A stretch of 15,680 nucleotides of DNA from Endozoicomonadaceae bacterium (GCA_023146365.1 JAGLCE010000021.1:1-15680); one strand, 5' to 3'; numbered from the stretch's first letter, positions 1 through 7,714 are shown. Translations and numbers: made by a program. Notes: a model not told the origin generated them from the letters alone.

Positions 1-2
1 AG

Positions 3-1007
3 CGGGAAGCGGAGGAGGAAGCGGCATTAAAAGCGGAGGAGGACGTGGGATTAAAAGCTGAGCCGGAAGCGGCATTACAAGCGGGATTCAAAGAGCTGAA
101 GGAGAAGAAGAAAGCGGCGGAGGAGGAGAAGAAGGCTACATCAATAGCTTTAGCGAATAAAGAACAAGACGTCATTATTGGTGCTCCATATGCACATTAT
201 TATCCACATCAATATTCATACAGTGAAATTTTATTAAATTTATTCTGTGGGATAGGCAATTTGGTTTGTGGTGTACTGACGAGAATAAAAAATATATTTT
301 GTTGTATCATTTTTGGTTGCGACTTCGATAAGTTAATAAAAAAAAATACAGTTAACTTTAACGTTAAAGAGTTAAAAAAAATCGCTGTAATATATAATCT
401 ACCAGCTAAAGATAAAGATAAATCTATTCATAAAAAGTTGGATCCGCCATGGTGCACTGTCATGGACAACATGAAACGTCTTTACTCGAGTACGGAGGGC
501 CGAAAAATTAGTTATTTAAGTTTTGTTAGTAAGATTATTGGGTGTAAAGCTGATGTCGATAACATTATAAATGGTAAAGAAGTATTATGTGATGCCTTGA
601 TAAGTACAGATAATCACGATACGAATAAAATATTCAATAATAAGGCAAGATGGAAGACTACTACAATGAACTTACTTGCTGCAGAAACTAGTATTATATT
701 TTTGAACTGTCGACAAGGGCTTCTGAATGATCACTTTATTGACGGCGAGTTTTTATCTATACGAGATTTAATTATCGCACTATTAAGGCAAAACTCAAAT
801 ACAAAAATTATAGTGACTGAAGATGAGGGATCAAAATTATTAAAGCCAGGATTGTTATATAATATAACAACTTATCAGTCAGACGTTGAAGAGTGTCAAG
901 TGTTAAGTCAATTAGAGAGAACGGATGGATTCCTTACGGTATACCGGATATTCACAGGCACACAGAGAGCAAAGCTCGAGGAGGCTTTTCAGTATACCAG
1001 AGCATAG
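3..1007 (+). CDS. Unrecognised protein with Glu/Ala/Lys repeat and Cys-rich hydrophobic patch; 5' end outside window
   Basis: The reading frame is open to the left edge, so the gene starts upstream and the GTG at 45 is probably only an internal codon. The first visible part is a charged Ala/Glu/Lys segment built of a degenerate 8-residue repeat (EAALKAEE, DVGLKAEP, EAALQAGF), likely helical or coiled coil, followed by a Lys/Glu-rich stretch. Then come a Tyr/His-rich stretch, a hydrophobic Cys-containing segment at about 200-330 that could be membrane-associated, and a mixed soluble C-terminal region of about 220 residues. I recognise no family. The body is clearly AT-rich compared with the housekeeping genes to the right, which suggests acquired or host-interaction DNA (inference). 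The last 7 or so codons and the TAG stop appear to lie in antisense transposase-remnant DNA, so the native C terminus may be lost. No downstream partner gene is visible. Confidence 0.6.
   Translation, partial: REAEEEAALKAEEDVGLKAEPEAALQAGFKELKEKKKAAEEEKKATSIALANKEQDVIIGAPYAHYYPHQYSYSEILLNLFCGIGNLVCGVLTRIKNIFCCIIFGCDFDKLIKKNTVNFNVKELKKIAVIYNLPAKDKDKSIHKKLDPPWCTVMDNMKRLYSSTEGRKISYLSFVSKIIGCKADVDNIINGKEVLCDALISTDNHDTNKIFNNKARWKTTTMNLLAAETSIIFLNCRQGLLNDHFIDGEFLSIRDLIIALLRQNSNTKIIVTEDEGSKLLKPGLLYNITTYQSDVEECQVLSQLERTDGFLTVYRIFTGTQRAKLEEAFQYTRA
18..89 (+). repeat. Degenerate 24-bp coding tandem repeat (three units)
   Basis: Three consecutive 24-bp units at 18-41, 42-65 and 66-89 encode EAALKAEE, DVGLKAEP and EAALQAGF. 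Units 1 and 3 start with the same 12 bases and share most of the rest. The array probably continues left of the window, because the preceding codons are also Ala/Glu-rich. Such arrays change length by slippage or recombination. Confidence 0.75.
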
Positions 1008-1821
1008 AGCAGCTTCAGTAAGCTGTTCTCATTAGCGAAGCCCCCCTTGGTTTTGGTCAGTTTTCGAAACTGCCGGTGGACGGCCTCAACGGAGTTGGTG
1101 GTGTAAATAGCCTTGCGAACATAGTCGGGGTATTTAAAGTAAGCCGACAGTGTTAGCCACTTGCTACGCCAGGATTTAATCACCATAGGGTATTTTCCAC
1201 CCCATTTGTTTTCCAGCTCATCCAGCGCACTTTCTGCGGCATTGAGCGTAGCGGCTTTGTATACGCACTTTAAGTCAGCCATGAAGACCTTTTGATTTTT
1301 AGACGCCACATACTTCAATGAATTGTGGATTTGATGACAGTGGGATAAACCGCCTCCAGATCCCGCTCACGCCAAGCCTGAAGTTCAGGCAATAACTTAT
1401 CAGTAACAGCGTTGATGGTGCCGTTAGACAGTGACATTCCGTAAATGTCGACGATGTGAGTTCGAAACTCTTGATAACTATTGCCGAGCGCAAATAGAGC
1501 GAGCACCTTGCGCTCTAGCTCGTCAGTCAGTTGAGCCTGATATTTTTTGACGATTTGAGGCTCATAGTTACCAGCACGGTCTCGCGGTGTCTTCAGCTCA
1601 AAGCTCCCCGCAGGACTCTTCATTTGCTTGCTGCTAGTGCCATTCTTGCGGTTTGGCTCGCTTTCATTGGCGAGATGTTCATCTAGCTCCGCCTGCATAG
1701 CGGCTTCGGTGAGTTGCTTGATGAGCGGTGTGAGAATGCCATCTTTGCCGGTCAGGTCTTTGCCTTCACGCAGCGCCTTAAGAGCGGTATTCATATCGAA
1801 AGTTGGTGTTGTCATAGTCAT
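985..1821 (-). pseudogene. IS256-family transposase remnant, internally deleted and truncated
   Basis: Read on the minus strand from ATG at 1821, the first 168 codons match the N-terminal part of IS256-family (mutator-type DDE) transposases, including an N-terminal stretch with TEAAMQAELDEHL and the later LPELQAWRERDLEAVYP. Near 1350 the frame jumps into a different phase, and the rest (989-1318, LKYVASKNQKVFMADLK to GGFANENSLLKLLYA) matches the family's C-terminal part. The central segment that should carry the DAIH motif and the next catalytic Asp is missing. That makes this an internal deletion plus frameshift rather than a programmed shift. The C-terminal end also fails: after LLYA two extra bases throw out a phase that would read GILK, and homology fades near 985. 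The element is therefore dead, though a related full-length copy elsewhere could act on it if its ends survive. I could not pair terminal inverted repeats. Confidence 0.85.
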
Positions 1822-2097
1822 CTCTTTTTCTAAGTTTAAAGAAATGACACTTCGCAGGCATCATTACCGATGGTATACATGCTAACAGGCAGAGAGTTCG
1901 TTTAACATGGCAACGGCCAAGCAGTGACCACATCCGCTACCGACACGTATCTAGGGACAAATTCAGCCTAGTGGAGACAGACCGCAGACTATCGCGATAA
2001 CCAGTTTCTCAATGCCGATGGAACCATCGGAGACTCATCAGCGTTGGCAAAGCATCATGATCAACAAGCATGCTACCGCCCTACTGAACCCTTTTGT
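1822..2097. other. Non-coding stretch with short palindromes
   Basis: No convincing gene is present. The part next to 1822 (to about 1855) is probably the 5' end of the dead IS. Further on are TATCGCGATA (1990-1999) and a perfect 7-bp inverted repeat CCGATGG-AA-CCATCGG (2015-2030). The inverted repeat lies downstream of the minus-strand glutaredoxin-like gene but has no T-run, so it is at best a weak hairpin. Confidence 0.5.
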
Positions 2098-2361
2098 TCA
2101 CACATCATCAACAGGAATTGTCGCAGATTCCAGCAGGGAACGAACTTGCATGGCATCAAAAGGCCAATCCAGCACCCTGCCGTTAGGTGCCATCTGAATC
2201 ATCGGAATTCGCTCACCATAACGCTTGGTCAATGCATCAGACTCTGCAATGTCCACCAGCTCCAGGGAAAAGGGTTCAGCGAGCTTTAAATTAAGCAATA
2301 TGTCCAATGCCTGCTCACAGAGAGCGCAGCACTCAGTGGTGTAGAGAAACAGTATCATCAT
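2098..2361 (-). CDS. Glutaredoxin-like thiol-redox protein (DUF836 type)
   Basis: This 87-residue protein is the size of a minimal thioredoxin fold. It opens with a beta-strand (ILFLYTTE) followed by a CxxC redox motif (C12-A-L-C15) at the start of helix 1. YGERIPMI further on is the cis-proline loop typical of glutaredoxin-like DUF836 proteins, where YG-RIPVL is common. It is probably a cytoplasmic thiol-disulfide protein; its partner is unknown. Translation likely starts at the first of two adjacent ATGs, with an AGGA-type ribosome site about 9-10 bases upstream. It is divergent from the Kef-like antiporter, with 232 bases between. Kef channels are glutathione-controlled in enteric bacteria, but any functional link here is only suggested by position. 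Confidence 0.85.
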   Translation of the reverse strand: MMILFLYTTECCALCEQALDILLNLKLAEPFSLELVDIAESDALTKRYGERIPMIQMAPNGRVLDWPFDAMQVRSLLESATIPVDDV

Positions 2362-2593
2362 GTAATAATATCCTACCAGTTAACCAGAACACTAGGCACC
2401 ATCCATGCTCTTTTATTGATGAAATTTGGTAAGAAACGCTGTCGTATATAGTTACCAGTAATAACAATCTACTCTATCATTTAACAGCTATTTCATATAC
2501 AATTGCTCGGCAAATCAATTATCTGCAGCACTTTTTATCAATGCTGATCAAAGGTAGCCGTAAAAAGACAGTAGCAACAAAACAAGGGATTGC

Positions 2594-4576
2594 ATGAACT
2601 TCGACTTTTTTCAACAAATCATTATTATTTTTTCTCTTTCAGTGGTTTGCATTGCCGTTTTTCATCGCCTGCGTATTTCTGACACATTGGCCTATCTGGT
2701 CGTTGGCTTAATACTCGGCCCCACAGCAACGGGTATTATCGACAGCAGTTTTGATATCAGCCTACTCGCCGAAATAGGTGTGGTATTTTTACTGTTCTCT
2801 CTAGGGCTGGAATTCTCACTGCCCAACATGATGGCCATGCGCAAAATAGTGTTTGGCCTTGGCGGCCTCCAAGTACTGATCTGCACCATTCTGATCGGAT
2901 TTTGTGGACTGTTGATGGGCTTTTCCCATACTGGTTCACTAGTGATGGCCGCAGGCCTGTCACTCTCATCGACCGCCATTGTTTCCAAAGAACTCTCTCG
3001 TCGAAACGAGATCCGCTCAACCTATGGTCAACTCACGATTGGCACACTCATTTTTCAGGATATAGCTGCGGTATTCTTTCTTATATTGGTGCCAACCGTC
3101 GGCGGTCTGAGCGACAACGGATTGGCAACCTCCTTGCTGCTGAGTTTGGCAAAGGGCAGTGCATTTGTCATTTTCATGCTGATAATTGGTCGCTGGCTAA
3201 TGCCTCGCATATTCAACGAAATTGCTAGGGCACGCTCTGAAGAGCTGTTTGTCCTGACCGCCATCGTCGTCGCCTTGCTAGCTGCATGGCTGACACACCT
3301 TCTCTCACTATCTATGGCTCTAGGCGGCTTTGTGGCGGGTATGATGCTGGGAGAAAGCCACTACCGGCACCAAGTAGAAACCGACATTCGTCCATTCCGA
3401 GATATTCTACTGGGACTGTTCTTCGTCTCTATCGGACTCATGCTGGATATCAATCAGTTCATCGCAAAATGGCATCTGATTCTTATAGCAAGTGCCGCAC
3501 TAATCTTCTTCAAGGCCACACTCATTAGCCAGCTAAGCTACTTTGTTTTTTCTGATCGAAAAGCCTCCATACGTACGGGCCTCTCACTGGCTCAAGGAGG
3601 CGAGTTCTGTTTTGCCCTCGTCGCACTGGCAACACACAACCATTTCCTTTCTGCCAGCACCAGTTCGTTTATCCTCTCCGTTACGATTGTTTCCATGGCT
3701 TTCACGCCACTATTAATTCGCTACAGCAAAACCATTTCAGAGTTCCTGGTCGGTCAACGGAAAAACAAGCCGACCATGACCAGTTCTGCTGACCGAATCC
3801 AGCAAGAAACAGAAAAGCTGAACAACCATATTCTGATCTGTGGTTACGGACGTGTAGGCCAAGCCATCAGCCGATTTATGGATCAGGAAGACTTACCCTT
3901 TGCAGTGCTGGATGATGATCCTGTCCATGTGCGAGAAGCCTCAAATGCCGGTATTCCCGTCTTTTACGGTGACTGTCAGCGTGTCGAACTGCTTCAAGCT
4001 GCGGGGCTTCAAAGAGCCAAGTTAGTGGCAATATGCATTAATAGCTTCAAAAATGCTCACGCCACCCTCAAGCAAATTCGCAAAGTAAATCCCGATATCC
4101 CGATTCTCATCCGAACTCGGGATGATACCATGATGAAGATACTGAAGCAGGATGGCGCAACCCAAGTCTTTCCCGAGGTTCTAGAATCAAGTCTGCTGAT
4201 CATCAGTCATGTATTGCACCTTCTGGGGCACAGTAAGCAGAGCATCATCCAGCGAACTGATGCCGTCAGACGGCATCACTACAATATCCTGCAGGGCTCA
4301 TTCTTTGGCACCGGCGAAGCACTGCATGACAACGACGGCAATCCCCAGCAATTCCTGCATGCAGTGACGTTACCGGAGAAGGCGTATGCCGTCGGTAAGC
4401 GGCTATCAATGATCCCTCTTGAAAAAACTGGCGTATATGTTCAAAAAGTGACTCGAGACAATACCGCTTTACGTCTCTGTAATGATCCGTTGCTTCAATC
4501 TGACGATAGAATCCTAATCAATGGCACGTCAAAGCAGATTGAATATGCAAAGATCATTCTACTAGGTGGTCAGTAA
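2594..4576 (+). CDS. CPA2-family K+(Na+)/H+ antiporter with RCK domain (Kef-like)
   Basis: The 660 residues form three parts. Residues 1-385 are a polytopic Na+/H+-exchanger domain with SSTAIVSK (125-132) and the conserved QD pair of the CPA2 core (155-156). Residues 411 to about 528 are a TrkA-N/RCK nucleotide-binding domain with GYGRVG (417-422), an acidic LDDDP after the second strand (439-443) and GIPVFYGD (453-460). Residues of about 587-657 form a TrkA-C-type domain (AVGKRLSMIPL, DDRILINGT). The protein should sit in the inner membrane and exchange monovalent cations for protons under control of a cytosolic ligand. The TrkA-C-like tail means calling it KefB or KefC would be over-precise. 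The ATG is preceded by AAGGGA (2584-2589) at a short 4-base spacing. The next gene, 173 bases downstream on the same strand, is a second CPA2 protein. Confidence 0.92.
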   Translation: MNFDFFQQIIIIFSLSVVCIAVFHRLRISDTLAYLVVGLILGPTATGIIDSSFDISLLAEIGVVFLLFSLGLEFSLPNMMAMRKIVFGLGGLQVLICTILIGFCGLLMGFSHTGSLVMAAGLSLSSTAIVSKELSRRNEIRSTYGQLTIGTLIFQDIAAVFFLILVPTVGGLSDNGLATSLLLSLAKGSAFVIFMLIIGRWLMPRIFNEIARARSEELFVLTAIVVALLAAWLTHLLSLSMALGGFVAGMMLGESHYRHQVETDIRPFRDILLGLFFVSIGLMLDINQFIAKWHLILIASAALIFFKATLISQLSYFVFSDRKASIRTGLSLAQGGEFCFALVALATHNHFLSASTSSFILSVTIVSMAFTPLLIRYSKTISEFLVGQRKNKPTMTSSADRIQQETEKLNNHILICGYGRVGQAISRFMDQEDLPFAVLDDDPVHVREASNAGIPVFYGDCQRVELLQAAGLQRAKLVAICINSFKNAHATLKQIRKVNPDIPILIRTRDDTMMKILKQDGATQVFPEVLESSLLIISHVLHLLGHSKQSIIQRTDAVRRHHYNILQGSFFGTGEALHDNDGNPQQFLHAVTLPEKAYAVGKRLSMIPLEKTGVYVQKVTRDNTALRLCNDPLLQSDDRILINGTSKQIEYAKIILLGGQ

Positions 4577-4585
4577 ACTCTCTAT

Positions 4586-4615
4586 TGACGGACTATGAGA
4601 ATACGCAGTCCATCA
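4586..4615 (+). other. Imperfect hairpin after the Kef-like gene
   Basis: TGACGGACT (4586-4594) and AGTCCATCA (4607-4615) pair over 9 positions with one mismatch and a 12-base loop, starting 9 bases after the stop codon. No T-run follows, so it may stabilise a 3' end or act as a weak attenuator rather than a standard terminator. Confidence 0.35.
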
Positions 4616-4687
4616 AACCACTCATCAATTGATACTCCACTGGCTTAATTCAGCTCCTTTAATATGGCTGTCTATACCAAACACACT

Positions 4688-4739
4688 ATAAACGTTTATA
4701 CTCTTGCGAAACAATAAACGTTTATACTCTCGCGAAACA
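4688..4739. promoter_or_regulatory. Two 26-bp direct repeats, each with palindrome ATAAACGTTTAT (candidate operator)
   Basis: Units at 4688-4713 and 4714-4739 differ at a single base (T at 4705, C at 4731). Each starts with the perfect 12-bp palindrome ATAAACGTTTAT, and each palindrome's right arm runs into TATACT (4697-4702 and 4723-4728), a good match to a sigma70 -10 box. The second unit ends only 10 bases before the downstream ATG at 4750. No good -35 box is visible, so activator dependence or repression by a dimeric regulator bound to the palindromes is plausible (inference). The 26-bp spacing would put the two sites on roughly the same helical face. Confidence 0.6.
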
Positions 4740-4749
4740 AAATGCATAA

Positions 4750-5925
4750 ATGGATATGGATTCAAACTCACTCATCTTTTCATTTTTCCTTATTTTTACA
4801 GGAGCCGCAGTACTAGCGACGGCAAGCCTATATGCCCGCCAACCTCTGATTGTCGGGTATATTGTTCTCGGTATCATGTTGGGCCCTTCTGGCGCGCAGA
4901 TGATCTCAGACACCAAGTTACTGAACGATATTTCCCATACTGGCATCATCTTTCTGCTGTTTCTTCTGGGTCTGGATATGCAGCCGGCCCATCTATTCCA
5001 TATGCTGCGAAAAACCGCTTTTGTCGGTCTTATGAGTTCTTTGGTATTCGCAGTGATCGGCTATGGCTGCGCCTTAGCCTTTGATTTCTCCCAGATTGAG
5101 AGCCTGATCATCGGCAGCACCATGATATTTTCCAGCACGATTATCGGCATCAAACTTCTTCCAACGACCGTTTTACATCATAAACACACCGGAGAACTGT
5201 TGATAAGCCTATTGTTACTACAAGATTTACTGGCCATTCTACTGCTCCTGCTGCTTCAGAACGGAGCGCATCTGAGTAAAGACTACCAAACTTTACTCGT
5301 CCCTCTGGGTATTCTTCCCTTGCTAGTCATTGGTGCATTTCTCAGCGTTAAACTGATCATACTGCCACTGATGACCCGTTTTGACCGGTATCATGAATAT
5401 CTGTTTCTGGTCGCTATTGGCTGGTGTCTCGGCGTCGCCGAACTGGCACAAGCGATAGGATTGTCCGTAGAAATTGGAGCGTTTATCGCTGGCATCAGTA
5501 TGGCTACCAGTCCAATATCTCAATATATCACCATTAACCTAAAACCACTGAGAGACTTTTTCTTAATACTTTTTTTCTTCTCAACCGGCGCCAGCTTTCA
5601 TCTTTCCCTTCTGGCTGAAGTCATTTTTCCAGTACTTGCACTGTCATCAATCTGCTTGTTCATCAAGCCTCCAGTATTTCGCTATTTTCTGCGCAAAGTC
5701 AGCGAAAAGCGTAGTACCGCTTGGGAAGTGGGAACGCGATTGGGTCAAAACAGTGAGTTTTCCATTTTGATTGCCAGCGTCGCCTCACATTCCGCCATCA
5801 TCGGTAGCATCGCTGCCCATACGATTCAGGCAACCGTCATCCTGACATTACTGATATCATCTTATATTGTTGTCTTTAATTATGAGTCGTCAATCGCCGT
5901 ATCCGACAAACTGAGAAGGGATTAA
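4750..5925 (+). CDS. CPA2-family cation/proton antiporter, membrane domain only
   Basis: The 391 residues are almost entirely hydrophobic helices of the Na+/H+-exchanger (CPA2) fold. They include LGIMLGPSGA (40-49), FSST (127-130), the QD pair of the transport core (158-159), an EIGAFIAGI helix (241-249) and a GQNSEFSIL segment (332-340) like the GQ-SEF of this family. No RCK or other soluble regulatory domain follows: the protein stops after the transmembrane part, unlike its 660-residue neighbour. Sequence divergence between the two argues against a very recent duplication. No Shine-Dalgarno sequence is evident before ATG 4750 or the nearby ATG 4756, and the leader would be very short if transcription starts from the repeat region upstream. 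The substrate (K+ or Na+) cannot be told from sequence. Confidence 0.88.
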   Translation: MDMDSNSLIFSFFLIFTGAAVLATASLYARQPLIVGYIVLGIMLGPSGAQMISDTKLLNDISHTGIIFLLFLLGLDMQPAHLFHMLRKTAFVGLMSSLVFAVIGYGCALAFDFSQIESLIIGSTMIFSSTIIGIKLLPTTVLHHKHTGELLISLLLLQDLLAILLLLLLQNGAHLSKDYQTLLVPLGILPLLVIGAFLSVKLIILPLMTRFDRYHEYLFLVAIGWCLGVAELAQAIGLSVEIGAFIAGISMATSPISQYITINLKPLRDFFLILFFFSTGASFHLSLLAEVIFPVLALSSICLFIKPPVFRYFLRKVSEKRSTAWEVGTRLGQNSEFSILIASVASHSAIIGSIAAHTIQATVILTLLISSYIVVFNYESSIAVSDKLRRD

Positions 5926-5998
5926 CAGGCGATAAAAAGATCTAACACTACACGCTCTTCCGAACAGACTCCGGCACGACCATTCAGAAATGACTACG

Positions 5999-7033
5999 CT
6001 ATGAAAAAAAACGGCTAGCAGTCAGACGATCCCACCACGTTAGCGCCGTTTTATCCAACCCCTGCTGTACACTGAAACCCAGTTTATCCAACAGAGATTT
6101 TTTTTGTCGCCAAGCGACCATATAAGCCTGAACCCCTTCGTCAACCCTCTCACAAATATATTCGTCACTCGTTTTCAGTTCATCAATCAGCTCTCTCTCC
6201 AGAGCCCTTTTCCCATGCCAGACTTCACCGGTTGCCGCTTCTTCAATATTGACTACTGGACGCTGCTCTACGATATATTCCTTGAACAGGACATGGACAT
6301 CCTCCAAATCCTGAATAAACTTTGCACGCCCTTTTTCAGTATTTTCACCCATCAACGTCAAGGTGCGTTTAAACTCGCCGGCCGTATGAAGCTCAACATC
6401 CACATGATGCTTTTTTAGCAATCGATGGATATTGGGAAACTGCGCCATAACGCCAATCGAACCAATAATCGCAAAAGGAGCGGCAATCAGACGATCGGCC
6501 AAACAAGCCATCATATAGCCACCGCTCGCCGCCACCTTATCGACAGCAACGGTTAAGGAGATCTGCTGCTTCTTGATACGCTGCAACTGTGACGATGCCA
6601 GCCCATAGGCGTGCACCATACCACCTGGGCTTTCTAGGCGCACCAGTACTTCATCCTCTTGACGAGCCAAGCTGAGCACTGCGGTAATCTCCTGACGAAA
6701 CTGTGACACTGCAGAGGCCCGAATATCACCATGAAAATCAAGCACGTAAAGTCGCTTTTCCGGCACATCTGTCGCCTGCTTTTTACGCGCTTTCTCCTCT
6801 TTTTTAAATGCCTTATGCTGTTTCTTTAGCTCCTGTTTATCCAACACTGCATCTTCAAGAGCCATTTTCATCCCCTTGATCTCTTCGTTCAAATGGCAAA
6901 TATCAAGATGTCCCCTATCGTCCCTACCCTCTCTCTTTCCAAGCGATATAATCGCACCAATAATGAGTAAAATACTTCCTACCAGAATGACCGCCTTGGC
7001 CAAAAACAATCCAAGCTCAGCAAAAAACTCCAA
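5999..7033 (-). CDS. sohB: SohB-type inner-membrane serine peptidase (S49 family)
   Basis: The 344-residue protein begins with a short N terminus and one transmembrane helix (about 10-31). A charged linker (about 33-90) like that of SohB follows, then an S49 protease domain. The nucleophile is predicted as Ser170 in KVAASGGYMMA and the general base as Lys222 in GEFKRTL, both in the usual S49 places. LESPGG (134-139) forms the oxyanion region. The single S49 domain and length fit SohB (E. coli about 350 residues) rather than the tandem SppA. Such proteases degrade membrane or signal-peptide fragments; the exact substrate is unknown. The start is TTG at 7033, chosen because AGGAG (7041-7045) lies 7 bases upstream and no in-frame ATG matches. 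It is convergent with the membrane-only antiporter and divergent from the SCP2 gene. Confidence 0.93.
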   Translation of the reverse strand: MEFFAELGLFLAKAVILVGSILLIIGAIISLGKREGRDDRGHLDICHLNEEIKGMKMALEDAVLDKQELKKQHKAFKKEEKARKKQATDVPEKRLYVLDFHGDIRASAVSQFRQEITAVLSLARQEDEVLVRLESPGGMVHAYGLASSQLQRIKKQQISLTVAVDKVAASGGYMMACLADRLIAAPFAIIGSIGVMAQFPNIHRLLKKHHVDVELHTAGEFKRTLTLMGENTEKGRAKFIQDLEDVHVLFKEYIVEQRPVVNIEEAATGEVWHGKRALERELIDELKTSDEYICERVDEGVQAYMVAWRQKKSLLDKLGFSVQQGLDKTALTWWDRLTASRFFS

Positions 7034-7227
7034 CGATTCTCTCCTGGATAATTAATTTGATAAACAGTGACAAAGCACCAATAGCATAAACCATAGCCCT
7101 GCGCTTAAGAAACGCTTTTGATACGTCCCCCTTAAAAATTTGATAAATTCGGATATCTCCAGCCAAACTGCGCGAGAAAATCCTTCGACATCCCAATTCA
7201 AACAAGAAATTCAAACCAGAGTATGAT

Positions 7228-7256
7228 TGTATATTTACTCCATCCATGAATGTCAA
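7228..7256 (-). promoter_or_regulatory. Candidate sigma70 promoter for sohB
   Basis: On the minus strand a perfect TTGACA (7251-7256) is followed by a 17-base spacer and TATACA (7228-7233, five of six matches). Transcription would start near 7221, giving sohB a leader of roughly 190 bases before its TTG start. The 20-bp palindrome lies just upstream of the -35 box. Confidence 0.7.
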
Positions 7257-7260
7257 TCAT

Positions 7261-7288
7261 CTGAGATAGATCTATCTCAGTCTATAAT
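7261..7288. promoter_or_regulatory. Perfect 20-bp palindrome plus TATAAT, control region between sohB and SCP2 gene
   Basis: CTGAGATAGATCTATCTCAG (7261-7280) is its own reverse complement. Two bases after it comes a consensus -10 box TATAAT (7283-7288) directed at the SCP2 gene. There is no -35 match at 16-18 bases: that position is occupied by the palindrome. On the other side the palindrome sits 4 bases upstream of the sohB -35 box. This arrangement fits a dimeric regulator acting on both divergent promoters (inference); the regulator family is not recognisable. Confidence 0.65.
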
Positions 7289-7336
7289 GTTGGACTAATA
7301 TCTTTTACTCACCAGAAAACAATAAAGGGCATGCCA

Positions 7337-7651
7337 ATGACAAGTATCACTGACGTATTCGATCAGATGAAAGAGAAGTTCAATTCCAAAGCTGCGACCG
7401 GTCTTGATCTGGTGTTCCAGTTTGATATTGAAGATGCCGAGACCTATCATCTACTGATCAAAGATGGCAGCCTGGATGTCGTCACAGGTGAGCATTCCGA
7501 TCCCAACGTCACCCTCATTATGAATACCGACACCCTGATCGGTATCATGAGCGGTGAAATCGATGGTATGCAAGCCTTTATGGGGGGCAAACTCCGCACA
7601 GAGGGTGACATGATGCTCGCCACCAAACTGGGCGAACTGTTTCCTAACTAA
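7337..7651 (+). CDS. Single-domain SCP2 sterol-carrier-like protein
   Basis: About 104 residues make up one SCP2 fold and nothing else. It starts with an amphipathic helix (VFDQMKEKFNSKAA), then beta-strands (LVFQFDIEDAETYHLLIKDG, DPNVTLIMNTDTLIGIMSGE) and ends with the family's MQAFMGGKLRTEGDMMLATKLGELF. SCP2 domains bind lipids or acyl chains in a hydrophobic pocket. In bacteria small stand-alone versions are often near acyl-CoA genes, but their ligand is usually unknown. ATG 7337 is preferred over ATG 7331 because AAAGGG (7324-7329) is 7 bases from the former and only 1 from the latter. It has its own promoter region with the 20-bp palindrome and runs toward the isomerase gene. Confidence 0.9.
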   Translation: MTSITDVFDQMKEKFNSKAATGLDLVFQFDIEDAETYHLLIKDGSLDVVTGEHSDPNVTLIMNTDTLIGIMSGEIDGMQAFMGGKLRTEGDMMLATKLGELFPN

Positions 7652-7673
7652 GCACAGGAAAACACGTCTTTCT

Positions 7674-7714
7674 AGGTAATCTGCCTCTTCAGGTTACCTG
7701 TCATCCGATCGGAT
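7674..7714. other. Hairpin and palindrome between convergent SCP2 and isomerase genes
   Basis: AGGTAA (7674-7679) pairs with TTACCT (7694-7699), with an inner CCT/AGG pair round a CTTC loop, and the perfect palindrome ATCCGATCGGAT follows at 7703-7714. Position between two convergent genes suggests a role in transcription termination for both strands, but there is no T-run. Confidence 0.35.

Noticed and set aside
1315..1350. Programmed frameshift joining the two transposase frames
   Set aside because: The conserved middle part of the transposase is missing altogether, so this is a deletion, not recoding.
2015..2030. CCGATGG-AA-CCATCGG as a Rho-independent terminator for the glutaredoxin-like gene
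   Set aside because: The 2-base loop is too tight, there is no T-run, and it lies about 70 bases past the stop.
4688..4739. A CRISPR-like array
   Set aside because: Only two directly abutting units with no spacers; position and internal palindromes fit a control site instead.
7017..7256. A 79-codon minus-strand frame upstream of sohB
   Set aside because: Its ATG lies inside the -35 box of the likely sohB promoter, it has no ribosome site, and the protein resembles no family; it is best read as the sohB leader.
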